Notes: generated by a model from the letters alone, not told the origin. Shown: positions 17,173 to 27,065, counted from the stretch's first letter. The stretch: 64,000 nucleotides of DNA from PALSA-1353 sp036267155 (GCA_036267155.1 DATAWP010000041.1:124001-188000), one strand, 5' to 3'. A program made the numbers and translations.

Positions 17173-17946
17173 TCAGGGATCGTTTTTGATATGGTAATCC
17201 GTGTACGCCAGCGCGATCCCGTACAACCCGAGGTCCGGCGCAATGGCGTGGATCAGCTCCCATCCCTCAAAAAGCTTCTGGGCGTCGCCGCCCGTGGCGA
17301 TGATATCCGGCCATCGCCCGAGCTGCACCGCGTAGTTCTCCACCGTTTCCTTGACCAACCCGCGAATCGCATAATAAACCCCCTGCGAAACCGCCGACTC
17401 CGTCGAATCCGCGAATCCCCCGCCCGGTGCGGCAAACGATACGCGCGGCAATCCGGCCGTTTTCTCGTGCAGCGCATCGAGCATCATTTCCAGCCCCGGC
17501 GCAATCGCCCCGCCCAGAAATTCGCCCCTGTCGTCGCAGCAATCCACGGTCACGGCCGTGCCGGCATCCACCACCACGCAGGCCTTGCCCATCTGCTCAT
17601 AAGCGGCCGCGATGTTAAGAATACGATCGATCCCCGTCCGCGAAGGATTTTTCGTGCGGACTTCGACAGGCACATCAATGTCCCGGCCCACCCACAGAAC
17701 GGTTTGCCCCGTCTCGCGCTCGACCATCTCATCGAGGACAGGATTCAACTCAGGATAAACGCTGGCCGCGGCAACCGCCGGGCCGGACGACTCGGCAATC
17801 TGCGACCAGGCTTTTTGGATGGCCCCCGGCAACTGATCGCGATCATGGTGAGGAATGCGCGCGGAGTAGACAAGTTCGCCGGCCGCAAACGCGCCCACCG
17901 CCAGGCGCGAATTCCCGACGCCGAGCACGAGGAGATTGATGTCCAT
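17173..17946 (-). CDS. coaX: Type III pantothenate kinase
   Basis: CoaX phosphorylates pantothenate, the first step of coenzyme A synthesis. DAGTAVTVD, the GGAIAPGLEMMLDALHEKTA block, RTGIDRILNI and TGGDA identify the family, and 257 residues is the usual length. One oddity: the N-terminal DxGN(S/T) motif is LGVGNSR, with Gly9 where most relatives have the Mg/ATP-binding aspartate. The ATG at 17946 overlaps the upstream peptidase stop by one base (TGATG), suggesting coupled translation, though a functional link between the two is not obvious. Confidence 0.88.
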   Translation of the reverse strand: MDINLLVLGVGNSRLAVGAFAAGELVYSARIPHHDRDQLPGAIQKAWSQIAESSGPAVAAASVYPELNPVLDEMVERETGQTVLWVGRDIDVPVEVRTKNPSRTGIDRILNIAAAYEQMGKACVVVDAGTAVTVDCCDDRGEFLGGAIAPGLEMMLDALHEKTAGLPRVSFAAPGGGFADSTESAVSQGVYYAIRGLVKETVENYAVQLGRWPDIIATGGDAQKLFEGWELIHAIAPDLGLYGIALAYTDYHIKNDP

Positions 17947-20345
17947 CAATTATCGAGAAGCTGATTGTCTCCCGACCCGCTTCCGTCGAGCAGTTGCGAC
18001 GAGACGTTCGACACACCCGCAGGAGCGGCAAAGGTGGACGGAGCCACGTAAACCGGCGCCGCGGCCGCGTATGATTCGTTGAACAGGAATTGCTCGCTGC
18101 TGCCCGCGGTGGTGACAACGGCCGCGGCGACCTGCGCCGGCGTGGGGCCGCCTTTGGATGTAAAAAGCGAGGCATTCCGCAGTCGCTCCTGCTGAAGCGC
18201 CGGTGTACTCAGCACCGCGCCGTTAAACGTGTAATGTATCGGCACCGGAATTGGAACGGCCACGATCGAGGCCGAACTGCGCGGCGGCAACGAGCCGTCC
18301 CGGGCAACCAAAATATACGTGCCGGCTGAACTTAACGACAGACCAGAGAACTGTGCCTCGCCGTTGGACGCGACGGCTACGGTCGTTCCAAGCAGCGCTG
18401 CGCCTGCTGGGCCGCCGCTTTCGATGCTCAAGGTCACGGTCGACGTGTTGCCCGTTACGGGATTTCCAAATTGATCGTCCACCCCCACTGCAACACTAAA
18501 TGTTCCGAATTGCCATACCGACGTTGGCTGACTGAGGAAACTCAACTCAGATGCCACCGAGAGCGCGGAAATCGTGAATGCGCTGGAATCGTCATCCTGC
18601 GCGCCATTATTACTGCTGGCAATCAATTGGTACGTGCCGACTTTATCGATCGTGAGGTTGTTAAAGGTCGCAACGCCATTCACAATACTCGCTGTCGCAT
18701 TGCCTTCCAACGTAGCGCCAGCAGGGCCGCCAAGAATGTCGAGGGTAACATTGCCCGTGTATGTAGTATCCGGCGTTGATTCACCCGGTGCGTAAACCGT
18801 AACAACTACGGGACTTATTTGTTGTCCTGCAAGTTCACTGGTGGGTTGTACGGTAAAATCCAATATGGGCACTGGCGAATCGGGAACCACGGTGTTTAGA
18901 GCGTCATTCGCGAAGATCTCGCCGCCTACCATATCTTCAACAAAATCAAATGCACCGTCATCCGGGGCTCCCCAACCCGTGTCGCCGGAGTCTACATTCT
19001 TGGTTCTGTCCGGAATCGGTCCGGTCATCGGGTTCCAGAGCGGATATGACGTCGATATATTCGGGTTCGCAATAGTGTTCAAGTCCCCATTGGTGGCGTG
19101 ACCATCCGGTTCAAAGAATGGCGTATTTGGGGCTCCGCCCGTCCCCACTATACCCGCCTCCATGAGGCCATAAATGCCGTATGGATCGAGTGTCTGATCA
19201 TCCCTTGCGGGATCATACTGCTCAAATCCGAGTGCCTGCTCGGTGTTCAACGGCCCAATCCCGCGAGTGCTTAACCCTTGATCGACGATGGTCATCAACG
19301 CCGCCCACGCAGGGCAGGCGAAGCTTGTGCCGCCGATGACTGACCACCCACCATCGATCGTCGGCCCATCGGCTGGATCCGGCGATGAGTCGTAAACCCA
19401 CACGCCGGTTAACGGATCCGCGTCCAAGGCAACATCGGGAGTAGGATATGGCTTCGCATAAATGGTATCGGGGCCACCGCCGCTACCGGTACCGTCGCCA
19501 CCGGCCCACGCATCGACGACCTGCACTGCTTCATTAAGGCCAATATCGGTATTCTCCCCGCCGACGGAAAGCACCTCTTGGGAAGCTGCTGGATATGTCA
19601 ATACGCCAGCAGTATCACCAGATGCTGCCACGAAGAGTACATTCGCATGGCCCGTGGGAGTCACCATGAACCCATCGTAATCGGTAGGTTCAGTATACGT
19701 GGAAGCGGCGCTGCCCCAACTCATCGACACGGCGACGACGCCGGGTTGGTCTGCGGCGTAAGCGACGGCATCAAAAAGATCCAGGGTCGTATCCGACGGG
19801 GCCTCCACCAAAAGAATATGAGCGCCCGGCGCTACGGCGTGAGCCCATTCTACGTCCAAAGATGTTTCTTTCGTCCAACCTTGCTGGTCGGCAACGGAAC
19901 CCACCACTGTATTCACCGTTGACGCCAACGGCTGGACCGTCAAGAAGAAATTACCGGTTGAATCGGCATTGCTTATTCCCCAATGGGCATCAAAAGTTTC
20001 TGCGTCGCTAACAATCGTGGGGCTGCCATACGCATCCACGATGGCGATCGTCTCACCAGCGCCGTTTGCCGCTTGGAGGGTGCCGCCTACATTAAAAGAG
20101 ATGTCATTGAAGCCGTACGCCCCATCAATCAATTGTGGATCGAGGCTTAACGGAGTTCCCACCACACCCTGTAACGGGGTTGACTGACTGGGCAATGGCG
20201 GCGGGGCAACCGGGCTGTTTTGCAGAGCCGGCGTGACGGAAAGCAAAATTCTTCCCTCCAACATCTCGATCTGCACACTGCTCACTGCCTGATAAAATCG
20301 ATTAAGCCGGTTGTTCGCCTTACGCATAAAACGTTTCCTCAACAT
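17946..20345 (-). CDS. Secreted S53-type (sedolisin-like) serine peptidase
   Basis: A planctomycete-type secreted peptidase. The N-terminus is basic and carries MLEGRILLS near residue 28. The catalytic region has the S53 ExxxD pattern (Glu160 and Asp164 in KETSLDVEWAHA) and the nucleophile Ser341 in GGTSFACPAWAAL, with ETIAIVDAYG ahead of it. Two Ig-like repeats follow (around 570-660 and 665-750), each with QP, GP-AGA-L and a GTY motif. The tail is Ala/Ser-rich. I start at ATG 20345 (799 residues), preceded by AAAGGTG; ATG 20327, preceded by GAGG, is also possible. The family acts outside the cell at acid pH, but substrate is unknown. Confidence 0.85.
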   Translation of the reverse strand: MLRKRFMRKANNRLNRFYQAVSSVQIEMLEGRILLSVTPALQNSPVAPPPLPSQSTPLQGVVGTPLSLDPQLIDGAYGFNDISFNVGGTLQAANGAGETIAIVDAYGSPTIVSDAETFDAHWGISNADSTGNFFLTVQPLASTVNTVVGSVADQQGWTKETSLDVEWAHAVAPGAHILLVEAPSDTTLDLFDAVAYAADQPGVVAVSMSWGSAASTYTEPTDYDGFMVTPTGHANVLFVAASGDTAGVLTYPAASQEVLSVGGENTDIGLNEAVQVVDAWAGGDGTGSGGGPDTIYAKPYPTPDVALDADPLTGVWVYDSSPDPADGPTIDGGWSVIGGTSFACPAWAALMTIVDQGLSTRGIGPLNTEQALGFEQYDPARDDQTLDPYGIYGLMEAGIVGTGGAPNTPFFEPDGHATNGDLNTIANPNISTSYPLWNPMTGPIPDRTKNVDSGDTGWGAPDDGAFDFVEDMVGGEIFANDALNTVVPDSPVPILDFTVQPTSELAGQQISPVVVTVYAPGESTPDTTYTGNVTLDILGGPAGATLEGNATASIVNGVATFNNLTIDKVGTYQLIASSNNGAQDDDSSAFTISALSVASELSFLSQPTSVWQFGTFSVAVGVDDQFGNPVTGNTSTVTLSIESGGPAGAALLGTTVAVASNGEAQFSGLSLSSAGTYILVARDGSLPPRSSASIVAVPIPVPIHYTFNGAVLSTPALQQERLRNASLFTSKGGPTPAQVAAAVVTTAGSSEQFLFNESYAAAAPVYVAPSTFAAPAGVSNVSSQLLDGSGSGDNQLLDN

Positions 20346-20471
20346 CGCACACCTTTGTTCGTAAGAACCGTTGATGTCGCCTCTGGAGAAAATTCGGGGA
20401 AACGACTGGAGGGATTGCCCCATTATCACTGGAGCACGCACAGATCCCCAGCTCACCTTTCCTCGCGCCGC

Positions 20472-20509
20472 GACAACCGTCTACAGCATCCGACATTATA
20501 ACGGTTGTC
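20472..20509 (-). promoter_or_regulatory. Possible promoter with flanking inverted repeat, S53 peptidase
   Basis: On the minus strand a perfect TATAAT (20500-20495) lies about 150 bases upstream of the peptidase start. A 9-base inverted repeat (GACAACCGT at 20472-20480, ACGGTTGTC at 20501-20509) straddles it. No convincing -35 box is seen at the expected distance, so this is a weak proposal for an operator-controlled promoter. Confidence 0.3.
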
Positions 20510-20606
20510 CGTCGGCCTCGCTAATAAAACTTACAATCCGCACAACCCGCCTGAGCCGGCGTCAAAACGGCCCTGCCACGGCCGATTATCCTGGACATTC
20601 CCAAGG

Positions 20607-21959
20607 TCAGAACTTCCAGTAAACGTCGATGGCCGCCGTCACTTGGGTGTAGTGCGCAAAATCGAACACCTGCTGGTCCGAAGCGTCGTATCGCACTTCC
20701 GGACGGAGGGTCAAGGACTGAAAAAGCGGGCTGTCCGGCAATGGGCTCACCTGCACGCCGACGGTCGTTTCGTAGTAGTTAACGTCGTTTCCGCCCACGC
20801 CGGTGGTGACGCCGCGGCCGTCATGGTAGTACTCCAGCCGGGTGCCGATCGCCACGTGCGGATCGAGTTGGTATTTGATATAAGCCGCCGCGCTGAACCA
20901 TTGAGTCAAATGGGTCGCGTCGCCGTACAGCAGATCAATCCCCAGATTGAATTGATCCGACAACTGCCATGTTCCGATGATTTCAGGCACAACCCACCAA
21001 TCCCCGTTATCCGAGGGGCCGTAGGCCAGGATGCCTTCAGGGCCGATCATCAGGTTCGCCGTGAAACCGAAGCCGCCCGTCTTGCTTTTGAGCTGAAACA
21101 CGCCGTCCGGTTCACCATTATTATCATAAGTGGACTGGTTCCATCCGCGTGTTATGCCGGCCGTCAGAGTCGTCGAATCGGGGGAAGATGGATCGCTGAA
21201 CGTGTATTGGGCCAAAAAGCCCGTCATCGTGAACGGGCTGCCGTATGAAAAGGCGTAACTGTGCGTATAAAAGATGTTCTGAGTGGGATCGATCGTTTCG
21301 TACCCGAGCAGCGAGAGGAATTTTCCCGCTTCGAGGCTCAATCCGGTCCCGACAGGAATCCCCAGAGTCACATACGCCTGGAGAAGATCGAGCTGATCGT
21401 TGGGGCCGTTGGCTCCGTTTACTGCACCGTTCTCCTTATTGTTATTGTCCAAAATCCCGTTGGAGTGCGTGAAGTACGCATCGCTGCCGTAGTACGCCTC
21501 GATCTTGAAGCCGGCGTCCCAGTCCCCCTTGGCAAGGTTCACCATCTTCCGTTCGAGCTGCAGGTCCACCTGATCGAAGACGAACGAATTCTTGTACGGC
21601 CCTGCAAAGAAGATGTCGTCGCCCGGAGCGGTCTTGGCGGGCGTTTGATCCTTCGGCACCGTCATGTCGTACAAATAACCCGCTTCCACGTAGCCGTTGA
21701 TAAAGAACCCGAGGTTTTCCATCGGCTGGCCGATGCCGATCGCCTTGAATCCCTGCATGATCGCCGCGTCGGGCGCAGCCGTCGGCGTTACCGCGGGCGT
21801 CGCCGGGGTTTCGGGGGCGGGATTTTCGAGCTGATCCGAACTGGGATTCTGATCGCTCCCGCCCATTGAATTATCCGTGTCGTCCCCCCACGCCATCCCC
21901 CCAGCTACGAGCATCGTCAACGCGACCGTTGCGAATCCTTTCCAAACCCTCATGTTCAC
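20607..21959 (-). CDS. Outer-membrane beta-barrel porin (BBP2/OmpL-like)
   Basis: A 450-residue protein with a clear signal peptide (VALTMLVAGGMAWG), a Pro/Thr-rich linker to about residue 65, and an alternating aromatic pattern typical of a transmembrane barrel. Features such as FINGYVEAGYLYD, LDLLQAYVTLGIPVGTGLSLEAGKF and LGYETIDPTQNIFYTHSYAFSYG resemble the putative beta-barrel porin-2 family. It ends in VYWKF, with the terminal phenylalanine expected for BAM-dependent insertion. GGACGGAG precedes the ATG. It sits between two secreted degradative proteins, so uptake of their products is plausible but inferred. Confidence 0.85.
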   Translation of the reverse strand: MNMRVWKGFATVALTMLVAGGMAWGDDTDNSMGGSDQNPSSDQLENPAPETPATPAVTPTAAPDAAIMQGFKAIGIGQPMENLGFFINGYVEAGYLYDMTVPKDQTPAKTAPGDDIFFAGPYKNSFVFDQVDLQLERKMVNLAKGDWDAGFKIEAYYGSDAYFTHSNGILDNNNKENGAVNGANGPNDQLDLLQAYVTLGIPVGTGLSLEAGKFLSLLGYETIDPTQNIFYTHSYAFSYGSPFTMTGFLAQYTFSDPSSPDSTTLTAGITRGWNQSTYDNNGEPDGVFQLKSKTGGFGFTANLMIGPEGILAYGPSDNGDWWVVPEIIGTWQLSDQFNLGIDLLYGDATHLTQWFSAAAYIKYQLDPHVAIGTRLEYYHDGRGVTTGVGGNDVNYYETTVGVQVSPLPDSPLFQSLTLRPEVRYDASDQQVFDFAHYTQVTAAIDVYWKF

Positions 21960-22002
21960 TCCGTCCCTTGCAATAAGGGGATTACGAACTCTTTTTGCAG
22001 GT

Positions 22003-22020
22003 GCGGTACTCCTGTACCGC
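22003..22020 (-). other. Hairpin in the 5' leader of the porin gene
   Basis: GCGGTAC pairs with GTACCGC around a 4-base loop, 44-61 bases upstream of the porin ATG. Read on the minus strand the loop region is AGGA. The sequence could be an RNA leader structure or a short intergenic palindrome of the kind seen elsewhere in this window. Nothing shows which. Confidence 0.4.
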
Positions 22021-22173
22021 GGAACCTAGCCGCCAAGGTAGCGATCTGAATATCAATTTCAACTTTCAATACCATCCATAACAGAGGAGGTTATCGGCAC
22101 TTCGGCGTAAAACACCCCCAGGCAACGCCGATACGGCAACCATGTCGCTGAAGTAAGTGCCATTCGCGCTCAT

Positions 22174-25100
22174 TCAGCGATGCGCCATCGGCAGTTGCCG
22201 CCGTTTCGCCGCCTCCGTCGCCGACGGCGCGGGCGTGGTGGCCGCCAGCAGCGTCACCGTGGGCAGCGCAACCGATGCGCTGCTTGCGCTCTTGCCGAAG
22301 TTCACCGCCAAGTCGCCGAAATCGATCGAATTCACTACCCCATCATAATTGAAGTCCCCCAGGTCCCAGCCGCTGACCTGTTTGCCGAAGTCGGCCGCTA
22401 TGGTGCCGAAGTCGATCGAATTGACCACGCCGTCGAGATTCGCATCTCCGTTCAGGGTGTATTTGACTTCGATTTGCCCCGAGAACAGCCCGGAGACAAC
22501 GCCGTCGGCCCCGTCGGCGTAGCCGATTCCATAAGTCGTATTGGCCGCCGCCGCGGAACTGTCGATGCCCGTATCGTTCCACGCTCCCCCGTTGTAGCCA
22601 TGCTTCAGATAGCCGGCGATGGCGGAGATCGGATCGGACCCGCCGGCGTAGTCGATGATCAAATGATTGTTGTTGAGATTGAGAACACCATTGCCGGCAA
22701 TCGTCAGCGACGAGACCGTGGACGCACCGCTGCTGGAGCCCAATTGAAGGGTTCCGCCGTTCAACGCCAGCGCGGCCACGGAAATTGCCGAACTCGCGAC
22801 AACGGTGCCGCTGTTGATCGTGACATTGGTAAAGCCGCCCGGCGTCGCGGCCGCGCTCCAATTACTCGAATTGCTCCACGCGGTGGACGCCGCTCCCGTC
22901 CAGGTATCCTGCAGCGGCTCGCTGCTCAACTTGGCGATGTCGGCGTTCGAGAGGCCGTTGCTGAAGATTTCCACATCCGCGATGTCGCCGTCGAAGTAGT
23001 CCCAGCTTCCGCCGCCGTCATTGCTGTCCCGGCCGATATCGGTGGGCTCGGTTCCGTACGTGACCCCGTACGGGTCGGCCGTTTCGCCAACGAGAACACC
23101 ATCAATGTAGACCTTGAAATCCTGCCCGTCGTACACGCCGGCTATGTAGTGCCAATTGCCATCCGTCAAAGGCGCGCTCGATGTGCCGGTGGCTTGAACC
23201 GAGGTATTACCATTACCGAGGTAACGATACGTGCCGAAGTTCACCGTGCTCGCATTGGTTAGATCGAGGAAAAGCGGGTAATCCAGCCCGTCCCAATCCT
23301 GGTTCACAATGTCAGCTTGCGAAGTCACCGCGGTGGGTTTGATCCACGCGCCGACGGTGATTTGCCCTTCCAGGTTGAGCTTCGCGGGCGTGCCAAGACT
23401 CACATAGCCGGTCGTGCCGTTGAAGGCGAGCGCGCTTCCGTTGTACGGACCGGCAATGCGCGTGACGCCGCCGACGATCGTTCCGTTGGCCGGAGTGCCG
23501 GAGCCGGAATCCAGCACCGTGCTTCCGCTCGATTCGTTGAATTGATATTCCGCCAGTGGAGCGGGCAGCGGCGTGACGACCGCCTGCGCATTCGCCGCCG
23601 CGGACGTGCCGGCCGAATTGAACGCGGAAACCTCGATGTAATACGTCGTCAGGCCGTTCAGATCGTAAATCGGAAGCGTAGTCGCATCCGCGGCAGCAGT
23701 CAGGGTCTGCACGACCTGCGTAAAGCCTGGATCAATCGCGACAGTTACCGTAAATCCATTTTCGATGAGCGAACTGTCGGCCCATGTGACATTCACCTGA
23801 CTGCTGGAGACCTCCGTCGCTGAGACATCAATCGGAACCGCGGGAATAGCGGCCGCTGCGGAAGTGGTAGCGGTGGCCGCGCTCGAAGGCGTCGCGTCTC
23901 CGGCAGCCGACGTTGCGATCACTTGAAAATAATACGCGATCCCCGGCGACAGCCCCGTGAACGACCAGCTCGTGGAACCCGCCGGGGCAATTTGCGAAAT
24001 GAGATTGGCCGAGAAACTCTTGTTCGTCGAAGCCTCCACGCGATATTCCGTCGCCGTGGCTGAAGCCGAGCCCCACGACAGGTTCACTTGCGTCGAAGAA
24101 ACCACCGCGGCTGACAAACTCGTCAGGCCGGCCGGAACCAGCGCCGGGCGGGCCGCGCCGGCGACGGCGCGAAAGCCGATCTCCTTGGCATCGAACAAAT
24201 CCGTTTGCGTATCGGCAATCTGGAAATCGCCGTATTTGTCCCCCCAGGGACGCACCGCGCCGGTGTAGTAGATGATCGTCCCGCCGCCGTATGCGTACCA
24301 CGCCTCGTAATATTGTTCGAGAAACGTCGCGAATTGCGGCTCGAGTTCAGCCTGGATTTTGGACGTGGACGTGTCCTGAAAACCGGACATATCAGGTCCG
24401 GATTCGTAGGCGTCCATCTGCAGCCCGTATTGCTGCGCCAGCGCATCGAATGAAACGTAGAAGCTGGTCGCGCCATATCCGTTCGCCGAAAGATCCGTCA
24501 GAACATCGCTCGCGCTGAGGTTGGGATTGTTGTTGCCGCCGTTGATCGTATTGGTCGTGTTGCCCGGCCCGTCCATGTTGGCATACGTTGCGGCCGCGAC
24601 GGCGTAGAAGAATTTCGACGGCGCGCCAAAGACCGCGTTGATGTATGTCAATTGCCCGGCGAAGACCGATGGAATCGGGATGTTCGACAAGACCGGCCGA
24701 ATCCGCGTATTGATCGCCGCTTGCCCAAACACCGCGGCGAAGTCGTTGCCGATCTGCATCAGCCGCCGGGCGGTCCAGCGCGACTGCCAGGTCGGAGCGT
24801 TCACATAAGTCCCATCCGAATTCTGCGCCAGCGAGAGATTATCGTAGTTGAGATTCGACGGCGTTCCGCTCTGCGCGTCGGCCACGACCTCCGCAACAGC
24901 AGCGTCCGTCGCATATTGATAAACCTCGTCGCCGGGGTTCCACGTTTCGTTCGCATATTCAATGTAGACGTTTAGATCCGGATCCAGCGCCGGGTAGACA
25001 ACGCCGTTGATCGTGTCGCCGTTCTTGATCAGGCTCGCGAGTTGCTCGACGTAATTGTCGTTGGCCTGCGCCGGGATGTTGATCCACATGTCGGCGTGGA

Positions 25101-27018
25101 CAGCGTTGGCCAGGATGATCGCATATTCCCAGGCCACGCCGATCGCATTGCCGGTCTCGCCCACGGTGCCGTTGTAGTTGTAGAGCGTCTCCGTCTCGGT
25201 CTGCGTCGCGTCGTCGGGCATGGGCCGCTCGGCCCAGGTCATGACGGGATTGTTGTTGGTCTGCGTAAAGTTCATGAATCGCAGCACGGTCGGGTGCAGC
25301 GACTGCAGGAAGTCAATGTAGCCGGTGGTGAAAACCGGTGGATTGGTCGTGCTGTAGCCGGGGCTGATGATCTGGAGATTGGTGACCCCCCCGCCGGTAT
25401 TGGTGACCGTCATCGAAACGTTCGCGCCAGCGCCGATTGTGACGCTGGCGGTGTAAATGTGAGTCGAAGAATTGTAGCTGGCGTTGGAGAGCGTCGCGCC
25501 GCCGAACGACACCGTCGGGTTCTGGCTCACCGCCATCACCAGGCTGTACACCCCCGCGTCCGCAGCCACGGATGTGAACAAGCTGGGAATCCTGAAATCG
25601 GTTGTCGGCCAGCCGTCCGCGTTCGTCGGGGCCAGATCATTGTTCGATACGTTTTCAAAGCCGCCGGACTGCTTGATGATATCAACCCAGATCGGCTGAT
25701 AGGTGGAAGGCGTGACGTTGCCGGTATCCAAACCGATGGAAGCCGTCGGCGTAACGGAGACCCCGGAGAAATTTGCGGTTGCCAGCGTGGTGGAACTGCC
25801 GCTGGAGACGGCCAGACCCATCAGCGCGTTGGTCGAGCCGGTTACCGGCGCGGTGCCGACCAGCGTCCACGAACCGCTCGCGCTGGATGAAATGTATCCG
25901 CTGACGGTCGGACCATCACGCACCAATTCGAGCCATTGCGCTCCCGAGGCGGCGATCGTAGCACTCACGCTATCCGCAGCCGCCGCGCTGGATCGCGAAA
26001 TAAATTGAACGCCGCGTGCGGTCATGTCCACTTCCGCGAACGCCGCCCCGCCAGTCGTATCCTCCCGCAACATTAACCCCGCGGCCGCAGCGCCGCTCGG
26101 CGGAGCCGAAAGCTGCGCGATCGTCGTCGTGTCGCCGGTGATCGGCTCGGACACGAAATGGAGTTGATCCGAAGTCGAGCCCGCGCCCGTCCCGGCCCCG
26201 TGAACGATGTACTGCCCGCCAACGGTATAGCTCGAGCTGCCCGCCGCCGGAGAGCCGATGTCGGTATTCGTCGGCGAGCTGTCGGCGAATTCCCAGCTCT
26301 GGATCACCTGCGTGACGCCGCTCGATCCGTCGCTTCCGGTGAAGCCGAGATACGCCTGGCCGCCGGTGGCGGAAGAAATTTTCACGTTCGTGTAAGTCTG
26401 CGTGCTGGTGACCGGAGTGAGCGTCGTTTGGGTTTCGGTCTCGGTTACTTTTAGCGTGCTGCCGTCGTATTCCATGCTCACCAGCAGAACCTGTCCGCTG
26501 CTGAGATCGAGACTGGAAGGAGTCAGCAATGTCGGCGTGGTCGCGACGCCGTTGACGTTCAATTCGGTCTCGGTCCCCGAAGTCGTGGCGAGGAATTCGA
26601 CGGCGACGCTCTTGGCGATCCCGTCGGACCCGGCATTCCCGCCGCCAACGGCATTGTCGCCGCTTCCCTGCAAAACGAATGCGAAGCCGGACGTTGACGG
26701 CCCGCTGAACTGAACATTGAAATTCGTCGCGAACGCCGAGACGTTGAATTGCTGGACCGTGAATGCGCTTCGCGATTCACCTGTTCCGCCATCGGCAAGC
26801 TGAAGTTGATTGGAGTACGACGCTCCCGAAATGGCCGCCCCGCCGTTGAGCGAGAGTCCGGCATTGTCGAAATTGCCCAGCGGATAACTGAACGCATCCC
26901 CCATCAACGTGGCCGACAATAAAACCCGCGGCTCAAGCGCTTCGACAACATGCGCGCTAATTTCTGCCGGAGATCGTAAAAGAGGGGCGCGGCGAGCGCG
27001 TCCTTTCCGCTTAAACAT
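22174..27018 (-). CDS. Giant secreted modular glycosidase-like protein with dockerin
   Basis: A 1,614-residue secreted protein with the planctomycete signature EALEPRVLLS near residue 30. Modules in order: a legume-lectin-like sandwich (~45-245), a DUF1349-like concanavalin fold (~250-415), a beta-rich linker, a TIM-barrel-like catalytic region (~530-960), two fibronectin III repeats (~965-1165), a LamG-type lectin domain (~1175-1355), a beta-repeat segment and a dockerin-like pair of calcium loops (GDANLDGVVNSIDFG and DFNYDGVVNSIDFG, ~1523-1585). The barrel has YIEYANETWN (~684) and MDAYESGPD (~870), whose glutamates are candidate catalytic residues. I start at ATG 27018; a TTG at 27054 is possible. 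It probably binds and cuts a polysaccharide, but no exact glycosidase family is recognised. Confidence 0.8.
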   Translation of the reverse strand: MFKRKGRARRAPLLRSPAEISAHVVEALEPRVLLSATLMGDAFSYPLGNFDNAGLSLNGGAAISGASYSNQLQLADGGTGESRSAFTVQQFNVSAFATNFNVQFSGPSTSGFAFVLQGSGDNAVGGGNAGSDGIAKSVAVEFLATTSGTETELNVNGVATTPTLLTPSSLDLSSGQVLLVSMEYDGSTLKVTETETQTTLTPVTSTQTYTNVKISSATGGQAYLGFTGSDGSSGVTQVIQSWEFADSSPTNTDIGSPAAGSSSYTVGGQYIVHGAGTGAGSTSDQLHFVSEPITGDTTTIAQLSAPPSGAAAAGLMLREDTTGGAAFAEVDMTARGVQFISRSSAAAADSVSATIAASGAQWLELVRDGPTVSGYISSSASGSWTLVGTAPVTGSTNALMGLAVSSGSSTTLATANFSGVSVTPTASIGLDTGNVTPSTYQPIWVDIIKQSGGFENVSNNDLAPTNADGWPTTDFRIPSLFTSVAADAGVYSLVMAVSQNPTVSFGGATLSNASYNSSTHIYTASVTIGAGANVSMTVTNTGGGVTNLQIISPGYSTTNPPVFTTGYIDFLQSLHPTVLRFMNFTQTNNNPVMTWAERPMPDDATQTETETLYNYNGTVGETGNAIGVAWEYAIILANAVHADMWINIPAQANDNYVEQLASLIKNGDTINGVVYPALDPDLNVYIEYANETWNPGDEVYQYATDAAVAEVVADAQSGTPSNLNYDNLSLAQNSDGTYVNAPTWQSRWTARRLMQIGNDFAAVFGQAAINTRIRPVLSNIPIPSVFAGQLTYINAVFGAPSKFFYAVAAATYANMDGPGNTTNTINGGNNNPNLSASDVLTDLSANGYGATSFYVSFDALAQQYGLQMDAYESGPDMSGFQDTSTSKIQAELEPQFATFLEQYYEAWYAYGGGTIIYYTGAVRPWGDKYGDFQIADTQTDLFDAKEIGFRAVAGAARPALVPAGLTSLSAAVVSSTQVNLSWGSASATATEYRVEASTNKSFSANLISQIAPAGSTSWSFTGLSPGIAYYFQVIATSAAGDATPSSAATATTSAAAAIPAVPIDVSATEVSSSQVNVTWADSSLIENGFTVTVAIDPGFTQVVQTLTAAADATTLPIYDLNGLTTYYIEVSAFNSAGTSAAANAQAVVTPLPAPLAEYQFNESSGSTVLDSGSGTPANGTIVGGVTRIAGPYNGSALAFNGTTGYVSLGTPAKLNLEGQITVGAWIKPTAVTSQADIVNQDWDGLDYPLFLDLTNASTVNFGTYRYLGNGNTSVQATGTSSAPLTDGNWHYIAGVYDGQDFKVYIDGVLVGETADPYGVTYGTEPTDIGRDSNDGGGSWDYFDGDIADVEIFSNGLSNADIAKLSSEPLQDTWTGAASTAWSNSSNWSAAATPGGFTNVTINSGTVVASSAISVAALALNGGTLQLGSSSGASTVSSLTIAGNGVLNLNNNHLIIDYAGGSDPISAIAGYLKHGYNGGAWNDTGIDSSAAAANTTYGIGYADGADGVVSGLFSGQIEVKYTLNGDANLDGVVNSIDFGTIAADFGKQVSGWDLGDFNYDGVVNSIDFGDLAVNFGKSASSASVALPTVTLLAATTPAPSATEAAKRRQLPMAHR

Positions 27019-27065
27019 TTCCGCGACCGTATCCAGCCGAGAATGACAATACAAGCATAAAAGCT
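26953..27065. repeat. Direct repeat copy A (5' end of the giant gene)
   Basis: This 113-base segment covers from about 47 bases before to 66 bases after the giant gene start. It is repeated in the same orientation at 28426-28537 with about nine mismatches and one single-base gap. The two copies bracket the PepSY-type gene pair. Confidence 0.9.

Noticed and set aside
22180..25890. Plus-strand frames rich in Arg/Ala/Val opposite the giant secreted protein
   Set aside because: Antisense shadows; the minus-strand frame carries coherent domains over its whole length.
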